Source: Amycolatopsis sp. CA-126428
Lineage (GTDB): Bacteria; Actinomycetota; Actinomycetes; Mycobacteriales; Pseudonocardiaceae
Length of the DNA stretch: 64,000 bases
Direction: 5' to 3'
Assembly (NCBI RefSeq): GCF_002904335.1
Contig: NZ_PPHF01000097.1
Location: forward strand, 1-64,000
Shown: positions 56,916 through 64,000 of the stretch, piece after piece
Layout: each line of letters opens with the position of its first letter
Numbering within the stretch: the stretch's first letter is position 1
Notes under the pieces: model-generated
Database searches by the model: none
What the model saw: the letters and a program-made list of their open reading frames with translations, nothing else
What the model was told of the DNA's origin: nothing
Program-made: the position numbers and the translations under genes

Positions 56916-58100
56916 GTGAACTGGGTCGATGTCGTGGTGCTGCTGCTGGCCGTGCTGGCGGCGGTGTCCGGCGCATACCAGGGTGTGATCATCGCGCTGC
57001 CGTCGCTGGTCGGCGTCGTGCTCGGGGCGGTCGCCGGGATCAAGCTCGCGCCGGTCGTGGTCTCGTTCTTCGACGACCCGGTCTGGAAGGTCGCCTTCGC
57101 GGTGGCGACCGTGGTCTTCCTGGTCGCCTTCGGCGAGGCGATCGGCGTCTACGTGGGCCGCCGGCTGCGGCAGAAGATCAACCCGGACAAGCTCTCCGGC
57201 GTCGACAAGACGCTCGGCGCGGTCGTGCAGGCGCTGGTCGTGTTCGTGGTGGCGTGGCTGATCGCGACGCCGCTGACGGCCGTGTCCGGCGCGCCGTGGC
57301 TGGCCAAGGCGATCAACAACTCGGTGGTGCTCGGCAAGGTCAACGACACCATGCCGGAGGCCGCCCAGGGCTTCCCGAGCCAGCTGCGCAAGCTGCTCGA
57401 CGCGTCCGGCTTCCCCTCCATCGTGGACCCGTTCCAGAAGGCGCCGACGGCGGACACCTCGCCGCCGGACCCGGCGCTGCAGCGCAGCGAGATCGTCCAG
57501 CAGCTGCACGGCAGCGTGGTCAAGATCCGCGGCAGCGCGAGTTCGTGCTCGCGCTCGCTCGAAGGCAGCGGATTCGTGATCGCGCCGCAGCGGGTGATGA
57601 CGAACGCGCACGTCGTGGCCGGTACCGACACCGTCGGCATCGAGACGACCCAGGGCGACTACCCCGCTCGCGTCGTCTACTTCGACCCGGAGGTCGACAT
57701 CGCGGTGCTCGCGGTGCCGCGGCTGAAGGCCGAGCCGCTCCGGTTCGCCCCGGAGACGGCGACCGCGGGCGACAGCGCGGTCGTGCTCGGCTACCCGCTC
57801 GACGGCCCGTACCGGGCGACGCCGGCGCGCGTGCGCGGCCGGATCAACCTGCGCGGCCCCGACATCTACGAGGCCAACACCGTGCAGCGGGACGTCTTCA
57901 CGGTCCGCGCCGAGATCCGCAGCGGCAACTCCGGCGGCCCGATGGTGACCCCGGACGGCAAGGTCATCGGCGTCGTCTTCGGCGCGGCGGTCGAGGACCC
58001 GGAGACCGGCTTCACGCTGACGGCCGAGCAGGTGCGCGCCGAGGTCGACGCGGCCCCCTCCCAGACGACGAACGTGTCCACCGGCTCCTGCGCGGCCTAA
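56916..58100 (+). CDS. marP: Membrane serine protease MarP
   Basis: A 394-aa protease needed in M. tuberculosis for acid and oxidative stress survival through peptidoglycan hydrolase RipA processing. The N-terminal CvpA-like part has four membrane helices (about 5-125). The chymotrypsin-like domain has His232 in TNAHVVAG, Asp261 in EVDIAVLAV, Ser339 in RSGNSGGPM. Cys211 and Cys392 match the M. tuberculosis MarP disulfide 214-395. GTG at 56916, 4 nt after the Nudix gene. The end overlaps the convergent regulator by 4 nt. Confidence 0.95.
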   Translation: MNWVDVVVLLLAVLAAVSGAYQGVIIALPSLVGVVLGAVAGIKLAPVVVSFFDDPVWKVAFAVATVVFLVAFGEAIGVYVGRRLRQKINPDKLSGVDKTLGAVVQALVVFVVAWLIATPLTAVSGAPWLAKAINNSVVLGKVNDTMPEAAQGFPSQLRKLLDASGFPSIVDPFQKAPTADTSPPDPALQRSEIVQQLHGSVVKIRGSASSCSRSLEGSGFVIAPQRVMTNAHVVAGTDTVGIETTQGDYPARVVYFDPEVDIAVLAVPRLKAEPLRFAPETATAGDSAVVLGYPLDGPYRATPARVRGRINLRGPDIYEANTVQRDVFTVRAEIRSGNSGGPMVTPDGKVIGVVFGAAVEDPETGFTLTAEQVRAEVDAAPSQTTNVSTGSCAA

Positions 58101-58978
58101 CGCCCGAAGCGCAGCGCAAGGCCGTCCAGCAGGGCCCGCATGCCGGACTCGAAGATGTCGTCCAAGACGAGGTCGTAGCCGGTCCGCTCGAGTTCGCGGA
58201 GCATCTCGGCGAACACCGGGCGCCCCGTGGTCATCGGCCCCATCGAGGGGAGCTGGCGGTCCATCCACTGGTCCTCGGACAGCCCGGACGAGGCCAGCGC
58301 GTGCTGCTCGCGTTCGAGGTGGATGGCGAGGCCCTGGACGTAGCTGAAGAACAGGACGTGCAGGTCGCACAGCGCCGCCGCGCCGACGCCGAGCTCGGAC
58401 AACGCCGTCAGCGCCCATTCGCCGTGCATGCCGAGGTTGGGCAGGGGCAGCGGCCCGGTGACCGGCCCGAGCTGGGCCAGCCACGGGTGCCGCCGGAAGA
58501 GCGTCCAGAGCGTGCGGCCGCCGAGCGTCAGCCGTTCGCGCCAGTCGCCCGACGGCTTGGCCGGGTAGCCGCGCTCGCCGAACGCGGCGTCGGCCATGAG
58601 CAGCACCAGTTCGTCCTTGCCGCGCACGTACCGGTACGGCGCCATGGCCGCGACCCCGAGCCGGGCCGCGACGCCACGCATGGACAGCGCGCCGAGGCCT
58701 TCGGTGTCGGCGATGGCGATGGCGGTCCGCACGAGCCGTTCGCGGGTCAGCCCGGGAGAACCACCGCGGCGATCCCGGTCGGCGACGACCGTGCCGGACC
58801 GCGGCTCCGCGCGGACGAGACCCTCTTGGCTCAGCTGGGCCAGCGCCTTCGCCGCGGTCGCCATCGCGACGCCGTGATCGGCCGCGAGCCGCCGCGTCGA
58901 GGGCACCCGCGCCCCCGGCGGAAGCTCGCCTCGCGCGATCCGGTCCCGCAGCGCGTCGGCGATGGCCACGTACTTCAC
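58097..58978 (-). CDS. Fusion regulator with GntR HTH and TetR domain
   Basis: A 293-aa protein with two DNA-binding parts. An N-terminal GntR winged helix (about 1-68: IADALRDRIARGELPPGARVPSTRRLAADHGVAMATAAKALAQLSQEGLVRAEPRSGTVV) is followed by a TetR-type HTH (about 78-125: TRERLVRTAIAIADTEGLGALSMRGVAARLGVAAMAPYRYVRGKDEL) and a TetR_C ligand domain. GTG at 58978. It is divergent from the FAD monooxygenase, with two direct repeats CTAGTACAGAAA between them, the probable operators. Confidence 0.9.
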   Translation of the reverse strand: MKYVAIADALRDRIARGELPPGARVPSTRRLAADHGVAMATAAKALAQLSQEGLVRAEPRSGTVVADRDRRGGSPGLTRERLVRTAIAIADTEGLGALSMRGVAARLGVAAMAPYRYVRGKDELVLLMADAAFGERGYPAKPSGDWRERLTLGGRTLWTLFRRHPWLAQLGPVTGPLPLPNLGMHGEWALTALSELGVGAAALCDLHVLFFSYVQGLAIHLEREQHALASSGLSEDQWMDRQLPSMGPMTTGRPVFAEMLRELERTGYDLVLDDIFESGMRALLDGLALRFGR

Positions 58979-58992
58979 GCCGGTCTCCTGAC

Positions 58993-59026
58993 CTAGTACA
59001 GAAAGCCATCTGTGCTAGTACAGAAA
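58993..59026. promoter_or_regulatory. Direct-repeat operator, CTAGTACAGAAA twice
   Basis: CTAGTACAGAAA at 58993-59004 and 59015-59026, 22 bp apart (two helical turns), between the GntR-TetR regulator and the monooxygenase. The second copy is also the right half of the dyad CTGTGCTAGTACAG. Likely bound by the divergent fusion regulator. Such regulator/monooxygenase pairs are usually induced by the enzyme's aromatic substrate. Confidence 0.6.
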
Positions 59027-59089
59027 TGGCCTGCTGGCTGGGTGTTCTCCACAGTGGAGCGTACAAGCGTACGAGTCTGGGAGGAAACA

Positions 59090-60178
59090 ATGCGGAACGT
59101 CCTGATCTCCGGCGCCGGGGTGGCCGGCGGCACCCTGGCCTGGTTCCTGGCGCGCGAAGGCTGGGCGGTGACCGTGGTGGAGCGGGCGCCCGGCCCGCGC
59201 ACCGGCGGCCAGGCGATCGACGTGCGCGGCGTCGCGCTCGACGTCGTCGAGGAAATGGGGCTCGGCGACCGGATGCGCGCGCTGCGCACCCGGATGCGCG
59301 GGATGTCCGTGGTGGACGGCGATGGCCACGAGCTGTTCCGGTCGGAAGAGCACACCTTCACCAGCGGACGGCTGGACAGCGCCGACTTCGAGATCCTGCG
59401 TGACGACGTCGTCGCGATGCTGCTGGAGGCCCCCGGCGTCGAGTACGTCTTCGGCGACTCCATCACCGCACTGACCGAAGAGGCGCACGGGGTGCGCGTC
59501 GAGTTCGAGCGCGGCGGCTTCCGGACGTTCGACCTGGTCGTCGGGGCGGACGGCCTGCACTCGGTGGTGCGGCGGCTGGCCTTCGGCCCGGAGGAGGACT
59601 TCACCCGGCACCTCGGCCAGTACCTGGCGATCTTCCCGACGGCCAACTTCCTGGGGCTCGAGGACTGGCAGGTCTGGTTCCGGCACGAGCACACCGGGGG
59701 CGTGGCCTACCCCGTCCGGGACAACAGCGAGCTGCGCGTGACGCTCGGCTTCGGCTCGGAACCGCTGCCGCGGATGGCCGTCCCGGAGCAGAAGCGGCTG
59801 ATCGCCGAGCGGCTCGCCGGGGTCGGCTGGGAGGTGCCGAAGCTGCTGGAGGCGATGGCCGCCGCGGACGTCTTCTACTTCGACGCCATGGCCCAGATCC
59901 ACCTGGACCGCTGGTCGGCGGGCCGGGTCGTGCTGGTCGGCGACGCCGGCTACTGCGCCTCGGCGCTGTCCGGCCAGGGGACGAGCCTCGCGCTGGTCGG
60001 CGCGTACGTCCTCGCGCAGGAACTCGGCCGGGCCACCCACGAAGAGGCCTTCGCGGCCTACGAGCGGCGGATGCGGCCCTTCGTCGCGCTCAACCAGGCG
60101 CTGGCCACCGAAAATCCCGAAGGGCCGGCGTCGGAGGAGTCGGTCGAGCGGGCGAAGAACGCCATCAGTCTCGCTTGA
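59090..60178 (+). CDS. FAD-dependent aromatic monooxygenase
   Basis: A 362-aa class A flavoprotein monooxygenase. GxGxxG-like ISGAGVAGGTLAWFLAREGW (about 6-25), DG motif VVGADGLHSVVRR (about 150-165) and the GD motif VLVGDAGYCASALSGQGTSLAL (about 283-305). GGGAGGAAACA lies before the ATG at 59090; an in-frame upstream reading would include the operator. It resembles TetX-like or actinobacterial anthracycline-type hydroxylases; the substrate is unknown. Regulated probably by the divergent GntR-TetR protein. The end overlaps the convergent hydrolase by 14 nt. Confidence 0.92.
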   Translation: MRNVLISGAGVAGGTLAWFLAREGWAVTVVERAPGPRTGGQAIDVRGVALDVVEEMGLGDRMRALRTRMRGMSVVDGDGHELFRSEEHTFTSGRLDSADFEILRDDVVAMLLEAPGVEYVFGDSITALTEEAHGVRVEFERGGFRTFDLVVGADGLHSVVRRLAFGPEEDFTRHLGQYLAIFPTANFLGLEDWQVWFRHEHTGGVAYPVRDNSELRVTLGFGSEPLPRMAVPEQKRLIAERLAGVGWEVPKLLEAMAAADVFYFDAMAQIHLDRWSAGRVVLVGDAGYCASALSGQGTSLALVGAYVLAQELGRATHEEAFAAYERRMRPFVALNQALATENPEGPASEESVERAKNAISLA

Positions 60179-61091
60179 GGAAGCCCGCCAGGGCCGCCGA
60201 CGTGCGGTCCGGCGCCTCGAGGTGGGGGAAGTGCCCGACGTCCGGCCAGATCTCCGCCTCGGCGTGCGGGCCCGCCCAGCGCGTCGACGACGTCGCCGTT
60301 TCCGGGAGGATGCAGGTGTCGTCGGCGCCGTGGAGCTGCAGCGTCGGGGCGGCGATCCGGGCGTCGACGGCGTCGGTGAACCGCCGGCCCTCGCCGCGGA
60401 ACTGGGCGCGGAAGGCCCACCGGTAGTACTCGAGCGCGCTGTGCGCGACCCCGGGCACGAGCATCGCCTGGCGGAACGCCTCGACGCTGCCGGTGAAGTC
60501 CGGAGTGGACCGCCAGCGGGGGCCGGCCCAGCCGCCGAACAGGTCCTCGACGGCCTGGGCGTCGTCCTTCACCAGCCACTTCTCCGGCGCCATCGGCACC
60601 TGGAAGCGGAAGAGGTGCCCGGCCGCGCGGCCCTGGCCGCGCCACGGACGGGCGGCGCCCGAGCGCAGGGCGAGCGGGTGGGCGGCGCCGATCGCCGTCA
60701 CCGAGGACACCAGCCGCGGGTGCAGCGCCGCGACCGTCCAGGCGAGCATGCCGCCCCACGCGTGCCCGACCAGGTGCGCGCGGCGCGCCCCGAGCGACTT
60801 GATCAGCCCGCCGACGTCACCGGCGAGCGTCCACGCGTCGTAGCCGCGGGGCGGCTTGTCCGAGTCGCCGTAGCCGCGCAGGTCGACGGCGACCGCGCGG
60901 AACCCGGCGTCGGCCAGGGCCGGCAGCTGGTGGTGCCAGGTCCACCAGAACTCGGCGAACCCGTGCAGCAGCACCACGACCGGCCCGTCACCGAGCTCGG
61001 CGACGTGCAGGCGGATGCCGTTCGCGGACACGTCACGGTGGACCCACGGGCCGTCGAGCCGGACGATCGACGGGTCGGGGGACGCGTGCAA
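60165..61091 (-). CDS. Alpha/beta hydrolase, epoxide hydrolase EphE-like
   Basis: A 308-aa hydrolase. HGFAEFWWTWHHQLP (about 50-64, H-G-x-P-like oxyanion loop), VDLRGYGDSDKPPRGYD, and the nucleophile motif LVGHAWGGMLAW, so the nucleophile position is Ala rather than Asp/Ser in G-H-[DS]-W-G-G. GADDTCILP (acid) and DVGHFPHLEAP (His) are present. The Rv3670 EphE position suggests an epoxide-hydrolase relative, but the missing nucleophile may make it inactive. TTG at 61091, just after the holin stop; the start is uncertain. Confidence 0.8.
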   Translation of the reverse strand: MHASPDPSIVRLDGPWVHRDVSANGIRLHVAELGDGPVVVLLHGFAEFWWTWHHQLPALADAGFRAVAVDLRGYGDSDKPPRGYDAWTLAGDVGGLIKSLGARRAHLVGHAWGGMLAWTVAALHPRLVSSVTAIGAAHPLALRSGAARPWRGQGRAAGHLFRFQVPMAPEKWLVKDDAQAVEDLFGGWAGPRWRSTPDFTGSVEAFRQAMLVPGVAHSALEYYRWAFRAQFRGEGRRFTDAVDARIAAPTLQLHGADDTCILPETATSSTRWAGPHAEAEIWPDVGHFPHLEAPDRTSAALAGFLKRD

Positions 61092-61096
61092 CGACT

Positions 61097-61588
61097 TCAG
61101 TCGCGGGTGGTCAGGCCGGCTTCGGGCGCGCGCTGCGGCTTGAGCGCGGCCGCGGTCTCCTTGACGCTGGCGATGGTCCGCTCCGGTGCCTTGAACTTCT
61201 TCACCTTGCGGTAGCCGAGGAACCCGGCCACGCCCGCGACGAGCAGCATCAGGAAGAACACGATGCCGAAGGCGATCCAGCGGTAGCGCACCCACTCGGC
61301 CAGCCCCTCGGCCGCGAAGAAGAACAGGAAGAACGTGCTGTACAGGAAGACCGTCAGCGCGATCAGGAAGAAGATGGCCCCCTTGAGGCCCTTCTTCATC
61401 TCGCCGACGAGCTCGGACTTCGCCAGTTCCATCTCGGCCCTGACCAGGGTGGAGATGTGCTGGGTCGCGTCGCCGACCAGCCGGCCGATCGACTGGTCGC
61501 CGGGGATGTCGGAAGCGGAGGACAGCGGGAGGTAAGGCACGGCCCCCACGCCGTCGGGGCCGGTGCGTTCGTGCTTGGGGCTGCTCAC
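61097..61588 (-). CDS. Actinobacterial holin-X (Rv3669-like) membrane protein
   Basis: A 163-aa member of the phage holin family (Hol-X). DQSIGRLVGDATQHISTLVRAEMELAKSELVGEMKKGLKGAIF (about 31-73) is the amphipathic helix of this family. Two membrane helices follow (about 70-95 and 105-125) with a charged C-terminal tail (FLGYRKVKKFKAPERT). Probably a membrane organiser rather than a phage product. GTG at 61588. It precedes the EphE-like gene, as Rv3669 and Rv3670 are adjacent. Confidence 0.87.
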   Translation of the reverse strand: MSSPKHERTGPDGVGAVPYLPLSSASDIPGDQSIGRLVGDATQHISTLVRAEMELAKSELVGEMKKGLKGAIFFLIALTVFLYSTFFLFFFAAEGLAEWVRYRWIAFGIVFFLMLLVAGVAGFLGYRKVKKFKAPERTIASVKETAAALKPQRAPEAGLTTRD

Positions 61589-61630
61589 CGGGTCATCGTG
61601 CCATGTGTCCCGTTACCGGGCGCGGCGGAG

Positions 61631-62818
61631 TCACCGTGTGTCGGGGAATCGCGCATGAACCTTGCTACGACGGAGTAGCAAGGCCGCCGCCAGGAGGGAC
61701 GCCGTCGCCGACGCGATCAGCACCGCGGCCTTCGCCAGCTCGCTGGGGCCGTCCGGCAGCGACAGCTCCGCGATCAGCAGGCTCACGGTGAAGCCGACCC
61801 CGCCGAGCACGGACAACGCGGCCAGATCCCGCCAGCCCATCCCGCGTGGCTTCTCCGCCAGGCGCAGCTTAACGGCGAGCAGGCCGGCCCCGAGGATGCC
61901 GACGACCTTGCCGCCGAGGAGCCCCGCGAGGACCGCGAGCGGCAACGCCGTGGTGAACACCGCGCCGAGCGCGTCGGCGTTGATCGAGATCCCGGCCGCG
62001 AACAGCGCGAACACCGGCACCGCGACGGCCGCCGACCACGGCTGGAGCCGGTGCTCGAGCCGCAGCGCGGGCGCCTCCTCCTCGCCCTCGTCGGCCCGGA
62101 CGCGGGTGAGCAGGCCCAGCGCGACCCCGGCGATCGTGGCGTGGATGCCCGCCGAGTGCACCGCGACCCAGGTGACCAGCGTCAGGGGGACGTACAGCCA
62201 CGGCGTCCGGACCCGGCGGTGCTGCAGGAACGCGTACAGCGCGAGCGCGGCGACGGCGACGGCCACGGCGACCAGGTCGAAGCCCGACGTGAACAGCACG
62301 GCGATGACGACGATCGCGCCGAGGTCGTCCACCACGGCCAGGGAAAGCAGGAAGACGCGGGCGCTCGAGGGCAGGTTGGACGCCGTCAGCGCCAGCACGC
62401 CGAGGGCGAACGCGATGTCCGTGGCGACGGGGATCGCCCAGGCCCGCTCGATCCCCGGCGTCCCCCAGCCGACGGCCAGGGCGACGAGCGCGGGCACGAC
62501 CATGCCGCCGATCGCGGCGACGACCGGCAGGACCGCCTGCTTGAGCCGGGACAGCTCGCCGATGACGAGCTCGCGCTTGAGCTCCAGCCCGGCGACGAAG
62601 AAGAACAGGGCGAGGAGGCCGTCCTTCGCCCAGTCGCCGATCGTCAGGTTCAGGTGCAGGAACTCCGGGCCGAGCCGGAACTCGCGCAGCGCGAAGTAGC
62701 TGTCTCGCAGCGGCGAGTTGGCCCACAGCAGCGCGACCGCCGTCGCGCCGAGCAGGATCAGCCCGCCGGTCGTTTCGGTGCGCAGATAGCGGGCGAATTC
62801 GCTCAACGGGCGGGTCAT
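61631..62818 (-). CDS. nhaA: Na+/H+ antiporter NhaA
   Basis: A 395-aa sodium/proton antiporter for salt and alkaline pH tolerance. The Asp pair is visible in SLAVVDDLGAIVVIAV (about 163-178), and ATDIAFALGVLAL carries the discontinuous helix 4. GLELKRELVIGEL follows helix 2. ATG at 62818. The C-terminus is short and basic. It lies downstream of the holin-X block on the same strand, not coupled. Confidence 0.95.
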   Translation of the reverse strand: MTRPLSEFARYLRTETTGGLILLGATAVALLWANSPLRDSYFALREFRLGPEFLHLNLTIGDWAKDGLLALFFFVAGLELKRELVIGELSRLKQAVLPVVAAIGGMVVPALVALAVGWGTPGIERAWAIPVATDIAFALGVLALTASNLPSSARVFLLSLAVVDDLGAIVVIAVLFTSGFDLVAVAVAVAALALYAFLQHRRVRTPWLYVPLTLVTWVAVHSAGIHATIAGVALGLLTRVRADEGEEEAPALRLEHRLQPWSAAVAVPVFALFAAGISINADALGAVFTTALPLAVLAGLLGGKVVGILGAGLLAVKLRLAEKPRGMGWRDLAALSVLGGVGFTVSLLIAELSLPDGPSELAKAAVLIASATASLLAAALLLRRSKVHARFPDTR

Positions 62819-63008
62819 CGGGGCAGCTCCAGGGGTCGCTGATCACTGTTGCCGACCAGGCTTCCCGGCGCACCTTCGTCCCAGTTTACCGGCGCTTTGT
62901 CACGCATTGTCATGATCGCCGCCACACCTTGTGCCGGTGGTGGGTCACGCGGTGGGCTCCTACCATGCCAATCGACAACGAAGTTCCCTGAAAAAAGGAA
63001 GACGAGCT

Positions 63009-64000
63009 GTGAGCACCTCAACCGAGGTCCAGCAGGACACGAGGTTCTTCGGGCACCCACGAGGACTGGCGAACCTCTTCGGCGTCGAGATGTGGGAGCG
63101 GTTCTCCTACTACGGGATGCTCGGCATCCTGCCGATCTACCTGTACTACCGGGTCGAACAGGGTGGTCTGGGTCTCGCGCAGGAGTCCGCGCTCGGCATC
63201 GTCGGCGCGTACGGCGGCCTGGTGTACCTGTCGGCCGTCATCGGCGCGTGGGTGGCCGACCGCCTCCTCGGCTCCGAGCGGACGCTGTTCTACAGCGCCG
63301 TGCTGATCATGATCGGCCACCTCAGCCTGGCCCTGCTGCCGGGCCTGGCCGGCATCGGCGTCGGCCTCGTGTGCGTCGCGGTCGGCAGCGGCGGGCTGAA
63401 GTCCAACGCGACGGCGATCGTCGGCACGCTCTACGCCGAAGGCGACGAGCGGCGCGACGCGGGCTTCACGATCTTCTACATGGGCGTCAACCTCGGCGGT
63501 TTCGTTGGCCCGCTGCTGACCGGGCTGGCGCAGACCCAGGTCGGCTTCCACCTCGGGTACGGGCTCGCGGCGATCGGGATGGCCCTCGGCCTGACCCAGT
63601 ACACGTTCGGCCGCAAGAACCTCGGCGACAAGGCGAAGGAGGTCCCGAATCCGCTGCCGGCGTCCCGGCGCGTGCTGGCGATCGGCGCCGCCCTCCTGCT
63701 GGTGGCCGCGGTCGTCGGGCTGGTCGTCACCGGCGTCGTCAACCCGGGCAACCTCGCCGACGTCGTCGTGTGGGTGGTCGGCGTGATCTCGGTGGTCTAC
63801 TTCCTCGTCATCCTGACCAGCGGCAAGATCACCGGCGTCGAGCGCAGCCGGGTGTTCTCCTTCATCCCGATGTTCATCGCCAGCGCGGTGTTCTTCTCGC
63901 TGTACCAGCAGCAGTTCACGGTCGTCGCGGCCTACACCGACCAGCGGCTGAACCGGAACCTGTTCGGCTGGGAGATGCCGGTGTCCTGGGTCAACTCGAT
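63009..64000 (+). CDS. POT-family peptide/proton symporter (partial, right edge)
   Basis: The first about 330 residues of an MFS proton-dependent oligopeptide transporter; the gene continues past the window. GHPRGLANLFGVEMWERFSYYGM has the POT signature E27-x-x-E30-R-F (proton coupling). GSGGLKSNATAIVGTLYAEGDERRDAGFTIFYMGVNLGGFVGPLLTG is PTR2 signature 1. Likely imports di- and tripeptides with protons. The GTG start lies after an AAAAAAGGAAG ribosome site. Confidence 0.93.
   Translation, partial: MSTSTEVQQDTRFFGHPRGLANLFGVEMWERFSYYGMLGILPIYLYYRVEQGGLGLAQESALGIVGAYGGLVYLSAVIGAWVADRLLGSERTLFYSAVLIMIGHLSLALLPGLAGIGVGLVCVAVGSGGLKSNATAIVGTLYAEGDERRDAGFTIFYMGVNLGGFVGPLLTGLAQTQVGFHLGYGLAAIGMALGLTQYTFGRKNLGDKAKEVPNPLPASRRVLAIGAALLLVAAVVGLVVTGVVNPGNLADVVVWVVGVISVVYFLVILTSGKITGVERSRVFSFIPMFIASAVFFSLYQQQFTVVAAYTDQRLNRNLFGWEMPVSWVNS

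Noticed and set aside
1..64000. CRISPR array, rRNA genes, prophage or integrative element
   Set aside because: No regularly spaced repeats, rRNA motifs, or phage structural genes were seen. The holin-X gene at 61097 is a chromosomal actinobacterial family.

Overview
The window is a high-GC actinobacterial chromosome segment, most likely from the Pseudonocardiaceae and probably Amycolatopsis or a close relative. This rests on base composition, frequent GTG starts, and family and gene-order matches; no database search was possible. Nearly every base is coding, and most neighbouring genes overlap by 1-4 nt. One tRNA (Pro, anticodon CGG) and one insertion sequence are present.

Layout. Positions 1-9000 are accessory and housekeeping: two DedA-type membrane proteins, an EamA transporter/LysR pair, a TetR/peroxiredoxin-like pair with two clear operators, a short-chain dehydrogenase, a frameshifted ISAs1-type IS, and a WYL regulator next to leuA. 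Positions 8156-13630 hold amino-acid biosynthesis: leuA with an attenuation-type leucine leader peptide, and the ask-asd operon, with an internal in-frame start for a separate aspartokinase beta subunit. Positions 13.7-24.8 kb carry rtcB, a lipoprotein, two MFS transporters with a TetR regulator, a small secreted protein, a lipase-like hydrolase, a flavin reductase, ohr-dps, and a glutamate decarboxylase.

The most distinctive region is 24.75-34.9 kb, two divergent, tightly overlapping operons. The minus operon has a polyprenyl-phosphate-type GT2 glycosyltransferase, an ATP-grasp ligase, a multi-pass flippase-like protein, a NodU/TobZ-type carbamoyltransferase and a membrane protein. The plus operon has a shortened CapK/PaaK-like protein and three tandem FemAB/GNAT-fold proteins. 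Together they look like a pathway for an exported, carbamoylated and acylated or aminoacylated envelope glycoconjugate. I know of no characterised product.

From about 37.9 kb to 62.8 kb the order closely follows the Mycobacterium tuberculosis Rv3669-Rv3683 region: metallophosphoesterase, ponA2, whiB4/wblA, two Get3/ArsA-like ATPases, a RidA-like protein, an MBL hydrolase, crp, nth, a thioredoxin-like protein, a Nudix CoA pyrophosphatase, marP, ephE-like and holin-X, followed by nhaA. Local additions break this order: a Ser/Thr kinase, a tandem pair of unknown paralogous proteins, a Nudix/mycoredoxin pair, a second beta-clamp homologue, an MFS pump and a GntR-TetR fusion regulator. A POT-family peptide transporter runs off the right edge.

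Non-coding highlights: a palindromic element of about 50 bp occurs three times (2821, 15325, 43821), each time exactly between convergent genes. A candidate 6C-type small RNA lies next to crp. Several strong palindromic operators are present.
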